This document shows positions 36,099 through 48,227 of a DNA stretch of 64,000 nucleotides, in pieces; position 1 is the stretch's first letter; each line of letters begins with the position of its first letter. The stretch comes from Solwaraspora sp. WMMA2065 (lineage in GTDB: Bacteria > Actinomycetota > Actinomycetes > Mycobacteriales > Micromonosporaceae). The stretch spans positions 4,278,001 to 4,342,000 of the forward strand of contig NZ_CP128361.1 of assembly GCF_030345075.1 (NCBI RefSeq). Direction: 5' to 3'. Below the pieces are notes generated by a model, which made no database searches, was not told the origin of the DNA, and was given only the letters and a program-made list of their open reading frames with translations. A program made the translations under genes and the position numbers.

Positions 36099-37085
36099 AT
36101 GAGTTCACGCGTGACACTCACTGTCGTGCTGGCAGCCCTGGTGGTCGGTGCCGTTCTGGTGGTCCCCGCCGCCTCGGCCCGGTTCCTCGGCGGGACCCGG
36201 CCGGACGCCAACCGGCCCGTCGACGAGCTGACCGATCCGCCCCTCGCCATGGCCGAGTCCCCCGGGCCTCCAGCCGTGCCGACGTTGCGGGCCGCAGCGG
36301 TCTCGGTCCCGGTCACCGGTTTCATGACCTGGGCGCTGCTGGACCGCGACAGCGGCGAGATCGGCGGCTCGGCCAACATGACCGAGACCAGCTCCACCGA
36401 ATCGATGATCAAAATCTGGATCGTCGCGGACTACCTACGGCAGCTCGATGACGCCGAGCCTGATCCGGAAATTCTGCAGCTGGCCAGCCTGGCCATCCGC
36501 GACAGCGACGACCGGGCCACGGACCTGCTGTTCTACAGTGCCGGCGGCGAAGACGTGATCACCCGGATGATCAAGATGTGCGGCCTGCAGCAGACCCGGA
36601 TGGTCGTGCCGCCGAAGGAGGACAACGTCTGGTGGAGCTACACCCAGATGTCCGCCCGCGATGCCGTGCTGATGGGCGAGTGCGTCAAGAACGGCACCGC
36701 CGCCGGCCCGTTGTGGACCGATTGGGTGCTCGACGAGATGTCTCAGGTGCGGGGCGGGATCGCCGCCTCCGAGCAGGAATCCACCTCCGGCGGTGGCCGC
36801 TGGGGCATCATCGATGGACTACCGGAGAGCCTGTTGCGGGAGTCGCCGGTCGGCATCAAGAACGGCTGGACGCTGATCTGGGCGGACGGCATGTGGCACC
36901 TCAACTGCCTGGCCGTGCACGACGACTGGATCCTCGCGGTGATGACTCGCTACCCGGGCCCTTACGGCCTCGAGTACGGGGCGGGCATCTGCCGCGAGGT
37001 GGCCCGGCAACTCGTCACCCCACACGCCGGCGCCGCCATCCAGCTGCCGGCCGAACTGCCGCTCCCGGCGACACCGGCCAACTGA
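36099..37085 (+). CDS. Secreted beta-lactamase-fold serine hydrolase, copy 1
   Basis: 328 residues with a signal peptide or anchor (residues 5-28, ending PAASA). The class A beta-lactamase/penicillin-binding fold is marked by S-M-I-K (S-x2-K) near residue 99, S-D-D near residue 135 where true beta-lactamases have S-D-N, and K-N-G near residue 252 where they have K-T/S-G. Two cysteines flank the second half (KMCGL, HLNCLAV). It is probably cell-wall linked or secreted. It may bind or hydrolyse a cell-wall peptide or act as a sensor; resistance to beta-lactams is not implied. A paralogue follows two bases later. Confidence 0.75.
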   Translation: MSSRVTLTVVLAALVVGAVLVVPAASARFLGGTRPDANRPVDELTDPPLAMAESPGPPAVPTLRAAAVSVPVTGFMTWALLDRDSGEIGGSANMTETSSTESMIKIWIVADYLRQLDDAEPDPEILQLASLAIRDSDDRATDLLFYSAGGEDVITRMIKMCGLQQTRMVVPPKEDNVWWSYTQMSARDAVLMGECVKNGTAAGPLWTDWVLDEMSQVRGGIAASEQESTSGGGRWGIIDGLPESLLRESPVGIKNGWTLIWADGMWHLNCLAVHDDWILAVMTRYPGPYGLEYGAGICREVARQLVTPHAGAAIQLPAELPLPATPAN

Positions 37086-37086
37086 C

Positions 37087-38181
37087 ATGCCACCCACCTC
37101 CTGGATATCGTCGACCCGCCGGCTGCGCCGGCTGTTCACCAGCGGACCGGGCCGGCTGATGGCCAGCCGACCCTCCCAGCTGGTGACCGGGCGGGCAGGC
37201 GGCGTAGCCCGGCACACCCGGGCCAGGTGGCGTACGCCGCTGATCGTGATCGGTCTGATCGCTCTGGCAGCCGCCGGCATCGCCGGGTCGCGGCTGGTTC
37301 CCGCCACGCCGTTGGCCGCCGCTGGTGAGCAGCCTGCCGACCGACAGGCCACCAACGGACGGGCCACCGACCAGCAGCCCAGCTGGCATCAACCGACGTC
37401 GAACCCGATGGCCGGCCCGAGCGAGAGCCCGACCCCGGAGCCCGACCCCACGCTGTCACCGCTGGCCGTCGCGCCGACCACGGTACAGCTGGACGGCATC
37501 GACGGCTGGTGGTCGTGGGCGATGCTCGACCAACGCACCGGCGAGATCCACGGATCGGCCAATCTGGCCGAGACCAGTACCACGGCGTCGCTGATCAAGG
37601 CGTGGATCGCCGCCGACTACCTGCGTACCTCGGCCGAAGCGGGCCGGTCGCCGAGCAACTTCCGGATGCAGCAGCTCGAGATCATGATCAGGGACAGCGA
37701 CAACCAGGTCGCTGAGGAGCTGTGGCAGGAAATCGGCCGAACCGCAGCGACCGAGCGGATGATCCGGATCTGCGGGCTCACCGACAGCCGCAGCTCGACC
37801 GAGAACAGATGGAGCACCACCCGGCTCTCCCCCCGCGACGTGGCCCGGATCGGGGCGTGCATCGCCGATGGCCGGGCGGCCGGCGCCGAGTGGACCGACT
37901 GGCTGATGACCGAGATGCGCAGCGTACGCAGTCCAGGTGATTTCGGGGTGATCGAGGCATTCCCGGCAGACGAAGCCGATGGGATCGCCATCAAGAACGG
38001 CTGGGTGATCCGCGACGATGAGCAGAAGTGGCACGTCAACTGCCTGGCGATCGGCGACGGGTGGACCATCGGGGTGATGACCCGGTTCCCGGCCGACCGG
38101 CCCTTCACGTACGGCGGACAGACCTGCCGTGCGGTGGCGCAGCAGTTGCGGGCAGCGGCAACCACCTCGGCCGGCAGCTGA
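37087..38181 (+). CDS. Secreted beta-lactamase-fold serine hydrolase, copy 2
   Basis: 364 residues. A long basic cytoplasmic N-terminus (residues 1-48) and one membrane helix (about 50-68) precede a Pro/Thr/Ser-rich stalk and the catalytic domain. It has S-L-I-K near residue 174 (S-x2-K), an intact S-D-N near residue 209 and K-N-G near residue 307. It is clearly a paralogue of the upstream gene (shared GWWSWAMLDQRTGEIHGSAN versus TWALLDRDSGEIGGSAN). The start is one base after the first gene's stop and has no obvious ribosome site, so translation is probably coupled. A signal-anchor topology, with the domain outside, is likely. Substrate unknown. Confidence 0.75.
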   Translation: MPPTSWISSTRRLRRLFTSGPGRLMASRPSQLVTGRAGGVARHTRARWRTPLIVIGLIALAAAGIAGSRLVPATPLAAAGEQPADRQATNGRATDQQPSWHQPTSNPMAGPSESPTPEPDPTLSPLAVAPTTVQLDGIDGWWSWAMLDQRTGEIHGSANLAETSTTASLIKAWIAADYLRTSAEAGRSPSNFRMQQLEIMIRDSDNQVAEELWQEIGRTAATERMIRICGLTDSRSSTENRWSTTRLSPRDVARIGACIADGRAAGAEWTDWLMTEMRSVRSPGDFGVIEAFPADEADGIAIKNGWVIRDDEQKWHVNCLAIGDGWTIGVMTRFPADRPFTYGGQTCRAVAQQLRAAATTSAGS

Positions 38182-38200
38182 GCCATCCAGACGCGGTCAG

Positions 38201-41526
<3,326 letters not shown>

Positions 41527-41618
41527 CAGAACCGACCGGCGGCACTAGCAGAACGGCGCGCGCCACACCGCCCGCCCCCTCCAGGTTGGCCCGGCGACAG
41601 CTGGGAAACAATCGCCAG

Positions 41619-42611
41619 GTGAGCGATGGAGGGACGGCCGGGCAGGACCGCGCCGGTGGCGGCGGCCGGCGGCTACTCGGTTTCCTGCTCGCTGTGCTCG
41701 CGGTCGCCGTGGTGCCGTTGACCGCCGAGGTGCTGCGGCACCGGCTGCCGGACCGGCTACCGATGCACTGGAACACGGCCGATGTCGTCGACGCGACCAG
41801 TTCGCTGACGAACAGCGTGACCGGCTACACGATCGGCGCGGCCGCCGGGGCGGTGCTCGCCGCAGTCGGGGTGCTGCCGCTCGGGCTACGGTGGCAGCTG
41901 CGGCGGTGGCTGATCACCATCGGCGCGGCGGTCGCCGGCTTCGTCGCCGGGATCTGGCTGACCACCGTGGCACTTTCGGTCGATGTACTGGACCCGACCC
42001 GGGCGCCGGCGCCGAGCTGGCACATTCCCGCGCTGATGGTCGGGGTGACGGGTTGGACGGTGCTCGCGTACGCGGCGTGCGGTCAGCCGCCGGCCGGGCC
42101 GGCGGCGGACGGCCGACCCGCCGCCGAGCTGCCCCGGGTGCCGCTGCCGGCCGACGGTGCCGGGTGGACCGAGCAGACATCGGTGTCCCGCACCGGGCTG
42201 TGGATCCTGGTCCCGTTGCTGCTGCTCGCCGGGGTCCTGGCGGTCTGGATCAACGTCTGGGTGGCCAGCCCGGTGTTGCTCACCGTGGCGTTGGTGATGC
42301 TGCTGCTGGTCAACCGGCTGACCATCGACCGGCAAGGCATCCACATCGGATTCGGCCCGTTCGGGTGGCCGCGGATCAGCGTACCGGCGCGGGAGGTCGT
42401 CGGGGCCGTCCAGACGACGGTACGGGTGTCCGAATGGGGCGGCTGGGGCTACCGCTACCACCCCGACACGCGGGGACGTGGATTGATCACCCGATCCGGT
42501 CCGGGCATCCGGGTGCAGCTGTCCGGTGGGCGCTATCTCGTGCTGACCACCCGGGAGCCGCAGACCGCAGCCGGTCTGGTGAACACCATCGCCGACCTCG
42601 CCGACCGCTGA
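41619..42611 (+). CDS. DUF1648 membrane protein
   Basis: 330 residues from the GTG at 41619. The DUF1648 signature DRLPMHWN occurs after the first helix (near residue 43). Seven hydrophobic stretches follow in total: about residues 17-35, 68-86, 94-115, 130-146, 190-210 and 213-230, before a soluble C-terminal domain of 100 residues with a PH-like look (RISVPAREVVGAVQTT, then GIRVQLSGGRYLVLTT). Proteins of this type occur with GntR regulators in Bacillus and actinomycetes; their role is not established. Downstream of the HelR-like gene by 93 bases, possibly co-transcribed. Weak ribosome site. Confidence 0.75.
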   Translation: MSDGGTAGQDRAGGGGRRLLGFLLAVLAVAVVPLTAEVLRHRLPDRLPMHWNTADVVDATSSLTNSVTGYTIGAAAGAVLAAVGVLPLGLRWQLRRWLITIGAAVAGFVAGIWLTTVALSVDVLDPTRAPAPSWHIPALMVGVTGWTVLAYAACGQPPAGPAADGRPAAELPRVPLPADGAGWTEQTSVSRTGLWILVPLLLLAGVLAVWINVWVASPVLLTVALVMLLLVNRLTIDRQGIHIGFGPFGWPRISVPAREVVGAVQTTVRVSEWGGWGYRYHPDTRGRGLITRSGPGIRVQLSGGRYLVLTTREPQTAAGLVNTIADLADR

Positions 42612-42627
42612 TTCCGGTCCCGGAGGC

Positions 42628-44241
42628 TCACAGGCCGGTCGGCCAGCCGCTCGACGACTGGCCGGACGGGTTGAACACGGTGTGCAGCTCCGCCGCCACC
42701 CGGTCCTGAGCCGCCTCCGCCACGTCCAGCACCGCGCCCATGCCGAAGAACTCGTGCGGTACGCCGTCGTAGTGGATGTGCTCGACCGGCACCCCGGCCG
42801 CCCGTAGCCGCTGCGCGAACGCCTGCCCCTGGTCGCGCAGCGGATCCCGTTCCACGGTCAGCACCACCGCCGGCGGCAGGCCGGCGAGCCGTTGCACCGG
42901 CAGGTCGAGCAACGCCACCCGAGGGTCGCCGAGCATCTCCGGCCGGGGGAAGGCGTGCCGGGCGAACCAGCTCAGCATCGGGCGGTTCAGCGGCGCCGCG
43001 TCGGCGGCGTCCACTCCGGAGCCGTCGTCGATCGTCACGCTGGTCACCGGGTAGATCAGCACCTGCAGCAGCGGCAGCCGCTGACCGGCGTCGCGCAACT
43101 GCAGACAGGTGGCCACCGCCATGTTGCCGCCGGCGGCCTCGCCGGCAATGGCGATCCGTCCCGGGTCACCGCCGATCTCCCCGGCGTTGTCCAGCAGCCA
43201 GCGGGTCGCGGCGAGCACGTCGTCGTGGGCGGCCGGGAACGGGTGTTCCGGGGCGTGCCGGTAGTCCACCGCCACCACCAGACACCGTTCCTTGTTGCAC
43301 AGCGCGCGGGGGGTGGCGTCGTAGGTGTCCAGGCTGCCGACCACCCAGCCACCGGCGTTCAGGTAGATCAGCACCGGCAGGCCGCCGGCTGGCGACGCCG
43401 ACGTCGGCCGGTAGACCCGCAGGGTCAGTTGCCCGCCGGGACCGTCGATGGCGAAGTCGAAGACCGAGTCGACCGGCTCCCGTTCCTCCAGGTCCCCCCG
43501 GGCGGTACGGATCCGGGCCACCGCGTCGGACAGGGTCGGCTGGCGCCGCGCCTCGGCCGGTTCGAGGATCTCGGTGGGTCGGGGGCCGAGCGCGGCGAAC
43601 ACGTCCAGCAGCGCCTGGGACTGCGGTTCCAGCAGCCCGGACGCGTCGGTGGCGAACCAGCCACGCCGCCCCGAGGTCCGGTCGCGGAGCCGGTCGACCA
43701 GCGCCGCCGGCCCGCCCAGTAGCCGGCTGCTGCGGGAGGTGTTCGGTGTCTGCGGGTGCGGATGGGTCGGGGCACGATACTTGGCGGCGGTGAACTGCGC
43801 GCCGAGTTCGGCCATCCGCTGCGGGCCGACCGTGGCCCGCAGCGCCGGCAGCAACGTCCCCTCCTGCTCGGCGGCCTGCCGGCGGACGTCGGCGATCAAG
43901 TGGTTGAGCGCCTCCTCGAAGTCCAGGTTGCCGGGTCTGGACCGGTCGATCTCGGCGGCCGCCTCCTTGATCCGCTGACGGGTGTCCCGCCCCCGCTTGA
44001 TCAGCTCGCCGACCGACCCGGCGGTCAGCCGGTCGGTCACCGCCGGCTCGTCGAAGACCGGGTCGAGGATCTGTTCCTCGGCCGCCAGGTGCATGGAGAT
44101 CCGGTAGACCACCTGGTCGGCCAGGATCCGCCGGTCGCCCTGGCCGGTTTCCAGCCGCCGGAAAAGCTGGTCCAGCAGGACGTGGTCGTCGTTGATCGCC
44201 CGGTCGATGTCGCCCGGCAACACCTCGATCACCCGTACCAT
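42628..44241 (-). CDS. Fusion of hemerythrin-like domain and lipase-fold domain with degenerate active site
   Basis: 537 residues. The first 150 are an HHE cation-binding domain (DDHVLLDQLFRRLE, YRISMHLAAEEQILDPVFDE), whose His/Glu ligands could bind a diiron site. After a 60-residue linker comes an alpha/beta hydrolase of the HSL/acetylesterase type (from about residue 250). The oxyanion-hole HGGG is replaced by NAGG (YLNAGGWVVGS), and the nucleophile elbow GDSAGG is GEAAGG, so the catalytic Ser is Ala. The acid (ERDPLRDQG) and histidine (GVPHEFFGM) are still there. I infer a non-hydrolytic or altered domain. Clean ATG start behind GGGGGAG. Confidence 0.85.
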   Translation of the reverse strand: MVRVIEVLPGDIDRAINDDHVLLDQLFRRLETGQGDRRILADQVVYRISMHLAAEEQILDPVFDEPAVTDRLTAGSVGELIKRGRDTRQRIKEAAAEIDRSRPGNLDFEEALNHLIADVRRQAAEQEGTLLPALRATVGPQRMAELGAQFTAAKYRAPTHPHPQTPNTSRSSRLLGGPAALVDRLRDRTSGRRGWFATDASGLLEPQSQALLDVFAALGPRPTEILEPAEARRQPTLSDAVARIRTARGDLEEREPVDSVFDFAIDGPGGQLTLRVYRPTSASPAGGLPVLIYLNAGGWVVGSLDTYDATPRALCNKERCLVVAVDYRHAPEHPFPAAHDDVLAATRWLLDNAGEIGGDPGRIAIAGEAAGGNMAVATCLQLRDAGQRLPLLQVLIYPVTSVTIDDGSGVDAADAAPLNRPMLSWFARHAFPRPEMLGDPRVALLDLPVQRLAGLPPAVVLTVERDPLRDQGQAFAQRLRAAGVPVEHIHYDGVPHEFFGMGAVLDVAEAAQDRVAAELHTVFNPSGQSSSGWPTGL

Positions 44242-44475
44242 CGTTCTCCCCCGCTGTCCCGCGTCCCGGCCGGTGTCCGGCGTCGCCGCCCGGTGTCCGG
44301 CACCCCGCCTGGCTTCGGTCGGTGACGTCAGCCCGGTGCGCGGTTACCCTCGGCGCGGGCCATGATTCCGCGTGCCGGGCGATTGCTTCGGCGAATCTCC
44401 CCCGACCGTAGGCGACCGGGTGCCAGGATTCGGTCAGCAGGGTCCAGCCAGCCGATCCGCAGGAGGAAATCCGCC

Positions 44476-45243
44476 ATGTCCGTCGCCGCGGCCGGGGTGC
44501 CCGCCTGGGTCGACCTCGGCACCTCCGACCTGCCCGGTGCGATCCGGTTCTACGGCGAACTGTTCGGCTGGTCCGCGCAGCCGCCCGAGGATCCGGACGC
44601 CGAGGGTTACACCCTGTTCAGCAAGGACGACAAACTGGTCGCCGGGGCCGGCTCGGTGTCCACCGGCGGGCAGCCGCCGACCTGGACCACGTACATCGGC
44701 ACGCTGGACGCCCAGGCGAGCGCCAAGCTCGTCGAGTCGGCCGGCGGCACCGTGCTGATGCCGCCGTTCGACGTGCTCGACCGGGGTAGGGCGGCGGTCT
44801 TCACCGACCCGGCCGGGGCCAGCTTCGCCGTCTGGCAGCCGCTGTCCATGGCCGGCGCGGAGCTGGCGAACGTGCCCGGCTCACTGTGCTGGAACGAGCT
44901 GACCACCCGCGACCCGGAGGGCGCGAAGGAGTTCTACGGCGCGGTCTTCGACTGGGAGTGCCGGGACACCCCGTTCCCGCCGATCATGTACACCGAATGG
45001 CTGGTCGAACAGCAGCCCGTCGCCGGGATGATGCCGATGGTCGGCGACGACTGGCCGGCGGACCTGCCGGCCCACTGGATGGTGTATTTCGCGGTGAACG
45101 ACTGCGACGCCACCGCCGCGCACGCCGCCGCGCTCGGCGGCACCGTCTCAGTCCCGCCCACCGACCTGCCGCACGGCCGGTTCGCCGTGCTCAACGACCC
45201 GCAGGGGGCCTTCTTCTCGGTGATCCGGATCGCCGGCGACTGA
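44476..45243 (+). CDS. Two-domain VOC-family (glyoxalase-like) protein
   Basis: 255 residues made of two vicinal-oxygen-chelate repeats: residues about 8-122 (WVDLGTSDLPGAIRFYGELFGW) and 134-252 (WNELTTRDPEGAKEFYGAVFDW). It resembles the actinobacterial CFP-30B/Rv0911-type hydrolase or bleomycin-resistance-like group. The metal site cannot be assigned with confidence. ATG behind AGGAGGAAAT. Its last 96 bases overlap the 3-prime end of the convergent ABC ATPase gene, so one of the two coding ends is under double constraint. Confidence 0.85.
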   Translation: MSVAAAGVPAWVDLGTSDLPGAIRFYGELFGWSAQPPEDPDAEGYTLFSKDDKLVAGAGSVSTGGQPPTWTTYIGTLDAQASAKLVESAGGTVLMPPFDVLDRGRAAVFTDPAGASFAVWQPLSMAGAELANVPGSLCWNELTTRDPEGAKEFYGAVFDWECRDTPFPPIMYTEWLVEQQPVAGMMPMVGDDWPADLPAHWMVYFAVNDCDATAAHAAALGGTVSVPPTDLPHGRFAVLNDPQGAFFSVIRIAGD

Positions 45244-46083
45244 CGGTTCTGGTCGGGGAACGTCCCGGTCGCGGACCGGGACGACCAGCGGGCCGTGCGC
45301 GCCGGGCAGCACCCGCACCCGGGCCCGGTAGTACCGGGCCAGGTTCTCCTCGGTGAGCACCTCGGCCGGCGGGCCGGCGGCGACCGTCCGGCCGGCGGCG
45401 AGCAGCACCAGCCGGTCGGCGTACTCGCCGGCCACCGACAGGTCGTGCATGGTGGCCAGCACGGTCAGCCCCCGGTCCCGGCGCAGCTCGTCGACCAGTT
45501 CCAGCACCTCCTGCTGATGGCCGACGTCCAGTGCGCTGGTCGGCTCGTCGAGCAGCAGCAGCGGAGCGCCCTGGGCCAGTGCCCGGGCCAGCAGCACCCG
45601 CTGGCGTTCACCACCGGACAGTGTGGCCAGCCGCCGGTGCGCGAACCCGGTCAGGTCGAGCCGGGCGAGCACGTCGTCGACCACCGCCAGGTCGGCCGCC
45701 GACTCCCGGCCCAGCAGCGGAACGTACGGGGTACGGCCGAGCAGCACGTAGTCGGCGACGGCGATCCCGGCCGGCACCACCGGCGACTGTACGACGGTGG
45801 CGACCAGCCGGGCCCGGGCCCGGCGGCCGAGCCGGGTGATCGGCGTACCGAACAGCTTCAGGCTGCCGTCGACCGGCAGCAGCCCGCCGACCGCCCGCAG
45901 CAGGGTCGACTTGCCGGCCCCGTTCGGCCCGATCACCGCCACCCACTCACCGGCGGCCACGGTCAGGTCGACACCGTCCAGTACCGGCGCGCCGCCGAGG
46001 CGTACCCGCAGGTCACGGCCGACCACCGGGGTGCTCCCAGCCGCGGCCGGCCCGGTCTCGGGCGCGGGCCCGGGCGCGGTCAC
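45148..46083 (-). CDS. btuD: ABC transporter ATPase, BtuD/FecE-like (vitamin B12 uptake)
   Basis: 311 residues. Walker A GPNGAGKST near residue 53, the Q-loop (VVQSP), signature LSGGERQRV near residue 157 and Walker B LLLLDEPTSALD near residue 177 are intact. It belongs to the iron-siderophore/B12 importer subfamily. It drives uptake with the permease and the binding protein upstream on the same strand; the riboswitch in front of that operon makes cobalamin the likely substrate. The GTG start overlaps the permease stop. The C-terminal 50 residues beyond the ATPase fold (VVPVRDRDVPRPEPSV on) lie antisense to the VOC gene. Confidence 0.88.
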   Translation of the reverse strand: MTAPGPAPETGPAAAGSTPVVGRDLRVRLGGAPVLDGVDLTVAAGEWVAVIGPNGAGKSTLLRAVGGLLPVDGSLKLFGTPITRLGRRARARLVATVVQSPVVPAGIAVADYVLLGRTPYVPLLGRESAADLAVVDDVLARLDLTGFAHRRLATLSGGERQRVLLARALAQGAPLLLLDEPTSALDVGHQQEVLELVDELRRDRGLTVLATMHDLSVAGEYADRLVLLAAGRTVAAGPPAEVLTEENLARYYRARVRVLPGAHGPLVVPVRDRDVPRPEPSVAGDPDHREEGPLRVVEHGEPAVRQVGGRD

Positions 46084-47147
46084 AGCGCCACCGTCCGGCG
46101 GGTGGTACGCAGCACCAGCACGAAGAACGGGGCGCCGAAGAAGGCGGTGACCACACCGATCGGGATCTCGGCCGGCGCGGCCACGGTACGGGCCACCACG
46201 TCGGTGACGGTCAGGAACGCGCCACCGAGCAGCATCGACAGCGGCAGGATCACCCGGTAGCTGCTGCCTGCTACCAGTCGGACCAGGTGCGGCACGATCA
46301 ACCCGACGAAGCCGATCAGCCCGGATACCGACACCGCCGCGGCGGTGCCCAGCGACGCGGCGGCGAGCAGCAGGTAGCGGGACCGCTGCGGGTGCAGGCC
46401 GAGGCTGGCCGCCTCCTCGTCACCGACCGACAGCACGTCCAGCTCGCGGCGCTGCGCCAACACCACCACGGCGGCGATCACCGCGTACGGCAGGACCAGC
46501 CGAACCTCGTGCCAGCCGTCGGTGGCCAGCCGACCCAGCAGCCACGAGTAGACCTCCCGGATGGTGTCCACGTGGCGTTGCAGCAGGTAGGTCTGCCCGG
46601 CGGCGAGGAACGCCGACACCGCCACCCCGGCCAGGATCAGCGTCGCGGTGGACCGGTCCGGCCCGGCGGCACCCGTACCGAGCAGGTAGGTCAGCGCGAC
46701 CGCCCCGAGCGCGCCGACGAACGCGGCCAGCGGCACCGTCACCGGCAGCCCGGTCAGCACTCCGGTGCCGGGGCGCAGCGCGATGACCGCGGTCACCGCC
46801 AGCCCGGCCCCGGCGGCGGCGCCGAGCAGATGCGGGTCGGCCAGCGGGTTGCGGAACACCCCCTGGTAGCAGCCGCCGGCCAGGGCCAGCATGCCGCCGA
46901 CCAGCAGTGCCAGCACCACCCGGGGCAGCCGCAGCTGGGTGACGATCGCCACCTGCCGGTCGTTGAGTCCACTGTCCACGTCGACGCCGGGCAGCAGGTT
47001 GAGCAGTTCGGCGGCGACCGCCAGCGGCGGCAGACTGGCCGGGCCGAACGCCAGCCCGGCCAGGGCCGACAGCACGACTGCCGTCACCGCACCAGCGAAC
47101 CAGCCGGTGGTCAGCCCGGGCCGCCGCCGGACCGGCGTACGGAGCAC
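46080..47147 (-). CDS. btuC: ABC transporter permease, BtuC/FecCD-like (vitamin B12 uptake)
   Basis: 355 residues with about ten helices. FecCD marks are RLPRVVLALLVGGMLALAGG, FRNPLADPHLLGAAAGA and, near the end, GLIGFVGLIVPHLVR with the coupling segment DEEAASLGLHPQRSR. It forms the translocation pore as a dimer with the ATPase. GTG/ATG-coupled to the ATPase gene and separated from the binding-protein gene by one base. Substrate assignment rests on the upstream cobalamin riboswitch. Confidence 0.9.
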   Translation of the reverse strand: MLRTPVRRRPGLTTGWFAGAVTAVVLSALAGLAFGPASLPPLAVAAELLNLLPGVDVDSGLNDRQVAIVTQLRLPRVVLALLVGGMLALAGGCYQGVFRNPLADPHLLGAAAGAGLAVTAVIALRPGTGVLTGLPVTVPLAAFVGALGAVALTYLLGTGAAGPDRSTATLILAGVAVSAFLAAGQTYLLQRHVDTIREVYSWLLGRLATDGWHEVRLVLPYAVIAAVVVLAQRRELDVLSVGDEEAASLGLHPQRSRYLLLAAASLGTAAAVSVSGLIGFVGLIVPHLVRLVAGSSYRVILPLSMLLGGAFLTVTDVVARTVAAPAEIPIGVVTAFFGAPFFVLVLRTTRRTVAL

Positions 47148-47148
47148 G

Positions 47149-48120
47149 TCAGGACGCCGCCGCCGCGTCGACCGCGTCGACGATCGCCCGGACCAGGTCG
47201 ACCACCCGGGGACCCCAGCGGGACGCGATGTCGTCGTCGAGCTCGACCACCTGACCGGTCTGTACGGCGGTGATGGTGGACCAGCCGGCCCGCTGCGCCA
47301 CCGTCTGCGCGTTCTGCTGGCAGCACCTGGTGTCGGCGAGGAAGATCAGGTCCGGGTCGGCGTCGATCAGCGCCTCGGCGGACAGCTGCGGGTAGCCGCC
47401 GGCCTCCCCGGACGGGTCCGCCGGGTCGGCGATGTTGGTCAGCCCGACCATGGTGAACAGCGACCCGACGAAGGTTTCGCTGGTCACCGTGTAGAGAGTC
47501 GGGTCGAGCTCGTAGTAGTAGCTCAACGGCTCGGCCGGCTGCGCCGCGTCGGCGACCAGTTTGTCGATGTCGGACCGCATGGTGTCGACCAGGTCGGCCG
47601 CTGCCTCCGGGTGCCCGGTGAGGGCGCCCAGCTCGGTGATCTGACGGTACGTGTCGTCCAGGGTCACCGCCGCCCCGGCCAGGTAGACCGGGATCGACAG
47701 TCGGGTCAGCCCGGCCACCACCTCGTTGGTGTCGCCGGAGAGCACCACCAGGTCGGGCTCGTAGCCGGCGATCGCCTCGACGTTCGGGGTGAACCCGGAC
47801 AGCTCGGTGGTCGGCGCCTCGGCCGGGTGGTTGGAGTTGTCGTCGACGGCGGCCACCTGGTCGCCGGCGCCGATCGCGAAGAGCATCTCGGTCGCGGTCG
47901 GCGACAGTGCGACGATCCGCTCCGGGCGTACCTCCAGGGTCAGGTCACCGACGGTGACCGGGTAGCTGGCGGCGGCCTCCGGGCTGACGCCGGGCTGCGC
48001 GTCGTCGGGCCCGCCGGAGCCGTCGCCGGCCTGGCCGCATCCGGTCAGGGCGAGGGTCGCGGCGGTGGCGACCGCGGCGGTACGCAGCAACGCTGCCCGC
48101 CGCGTAAGGGGTCTGCTCAT
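47149..48120 (-). CDS. btuF: Substrate-binding lipoprotein, BtuF-like (vitamin B12 uptake)
   Basis: 323 residues. A basic twin-arginine-like N-terminus (RPLTRRAALLRTAA) leads to a lipobox (LALTGC, cysteine at residue 28), so the mature protein is a lipid-anchored periplasmic-type binding protein. The helical-backbone fold shows in VRPERIVALSPTATEMLFAIGA and in VEAIAGYEPDLVVLSGD. It delivers the ligand to the FecCD permease encoded next. ATG after ACAGGAGGACCAG; that ribosome site lies in the arm of a hairpin (see the regulatory entry). Confidence 0.88.
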   Translation of the reverse strand: MSRPLTRRAALLRTAAVATAATLALTGCGQAGDGSGGPDDAQPGVSPEAAASYPVTVGDLTLEVRPERIVALSPTATEMLFAIGAGDQVAAVDDNSNHPAEAPTTELSGFTPNVEAIAGYEPDLVVLSGDTNEVVAGLTRLSIPVYLAGAAVTLDDTYRQITELGALTGHPEAAADLVDTMRSDIDKLVADAAQPAEPLSYYYELDPTLYTVTSETFVGSLFTMVGLTNIADPADPSGEAGGYPQLSAEALIDADPDLIFLADTRCCQQNAQTVAQRAGWSTITAVQTGQVVELDDDIASRWGPRVVDLVRAIVDAVDAAAAS

Positions 48121-48128
48121 CTGGTCCT

Positions 48129-48162
48129 CCTGTCGGTCGAGGGCTGGTGCTTCGCCGACAGG
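48129..48162 (-). promoter_or_regulatory. Candidate Shine-Dalgarno-sequestering hairpin upstream of btuF
   Basis: CCTGTCGG (48129-48136) and CCGACAGG (48155-48162) are exact reverse complements with an 18-base loop. Read on the operon strand the second arm is CCGACAGG followed directly by AGG, so the stem covers the first part of the AGGAGG ribosome site. This suits the expression platform of the cobalamin riboswitch just upstream: ligand binding would favour this hairpin and block translation. Confidence 0.6.
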
Positions 48163-48227
48163 TCGGGGTGGTGACGCCGGCCCCGGCCAGGTGGCGAGGC
48201 GCCCTTCCTCGAGAGCGCGGTTCGCGA

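Noticed and set aside
36099-38181. Antibiotic resistance call for the two serine hydrolases
   Set aside because: The K-T-G motif is K-N-G in both and S-D-N is S-D-D in one; class A beta-lactamase activity cannot be claimed.
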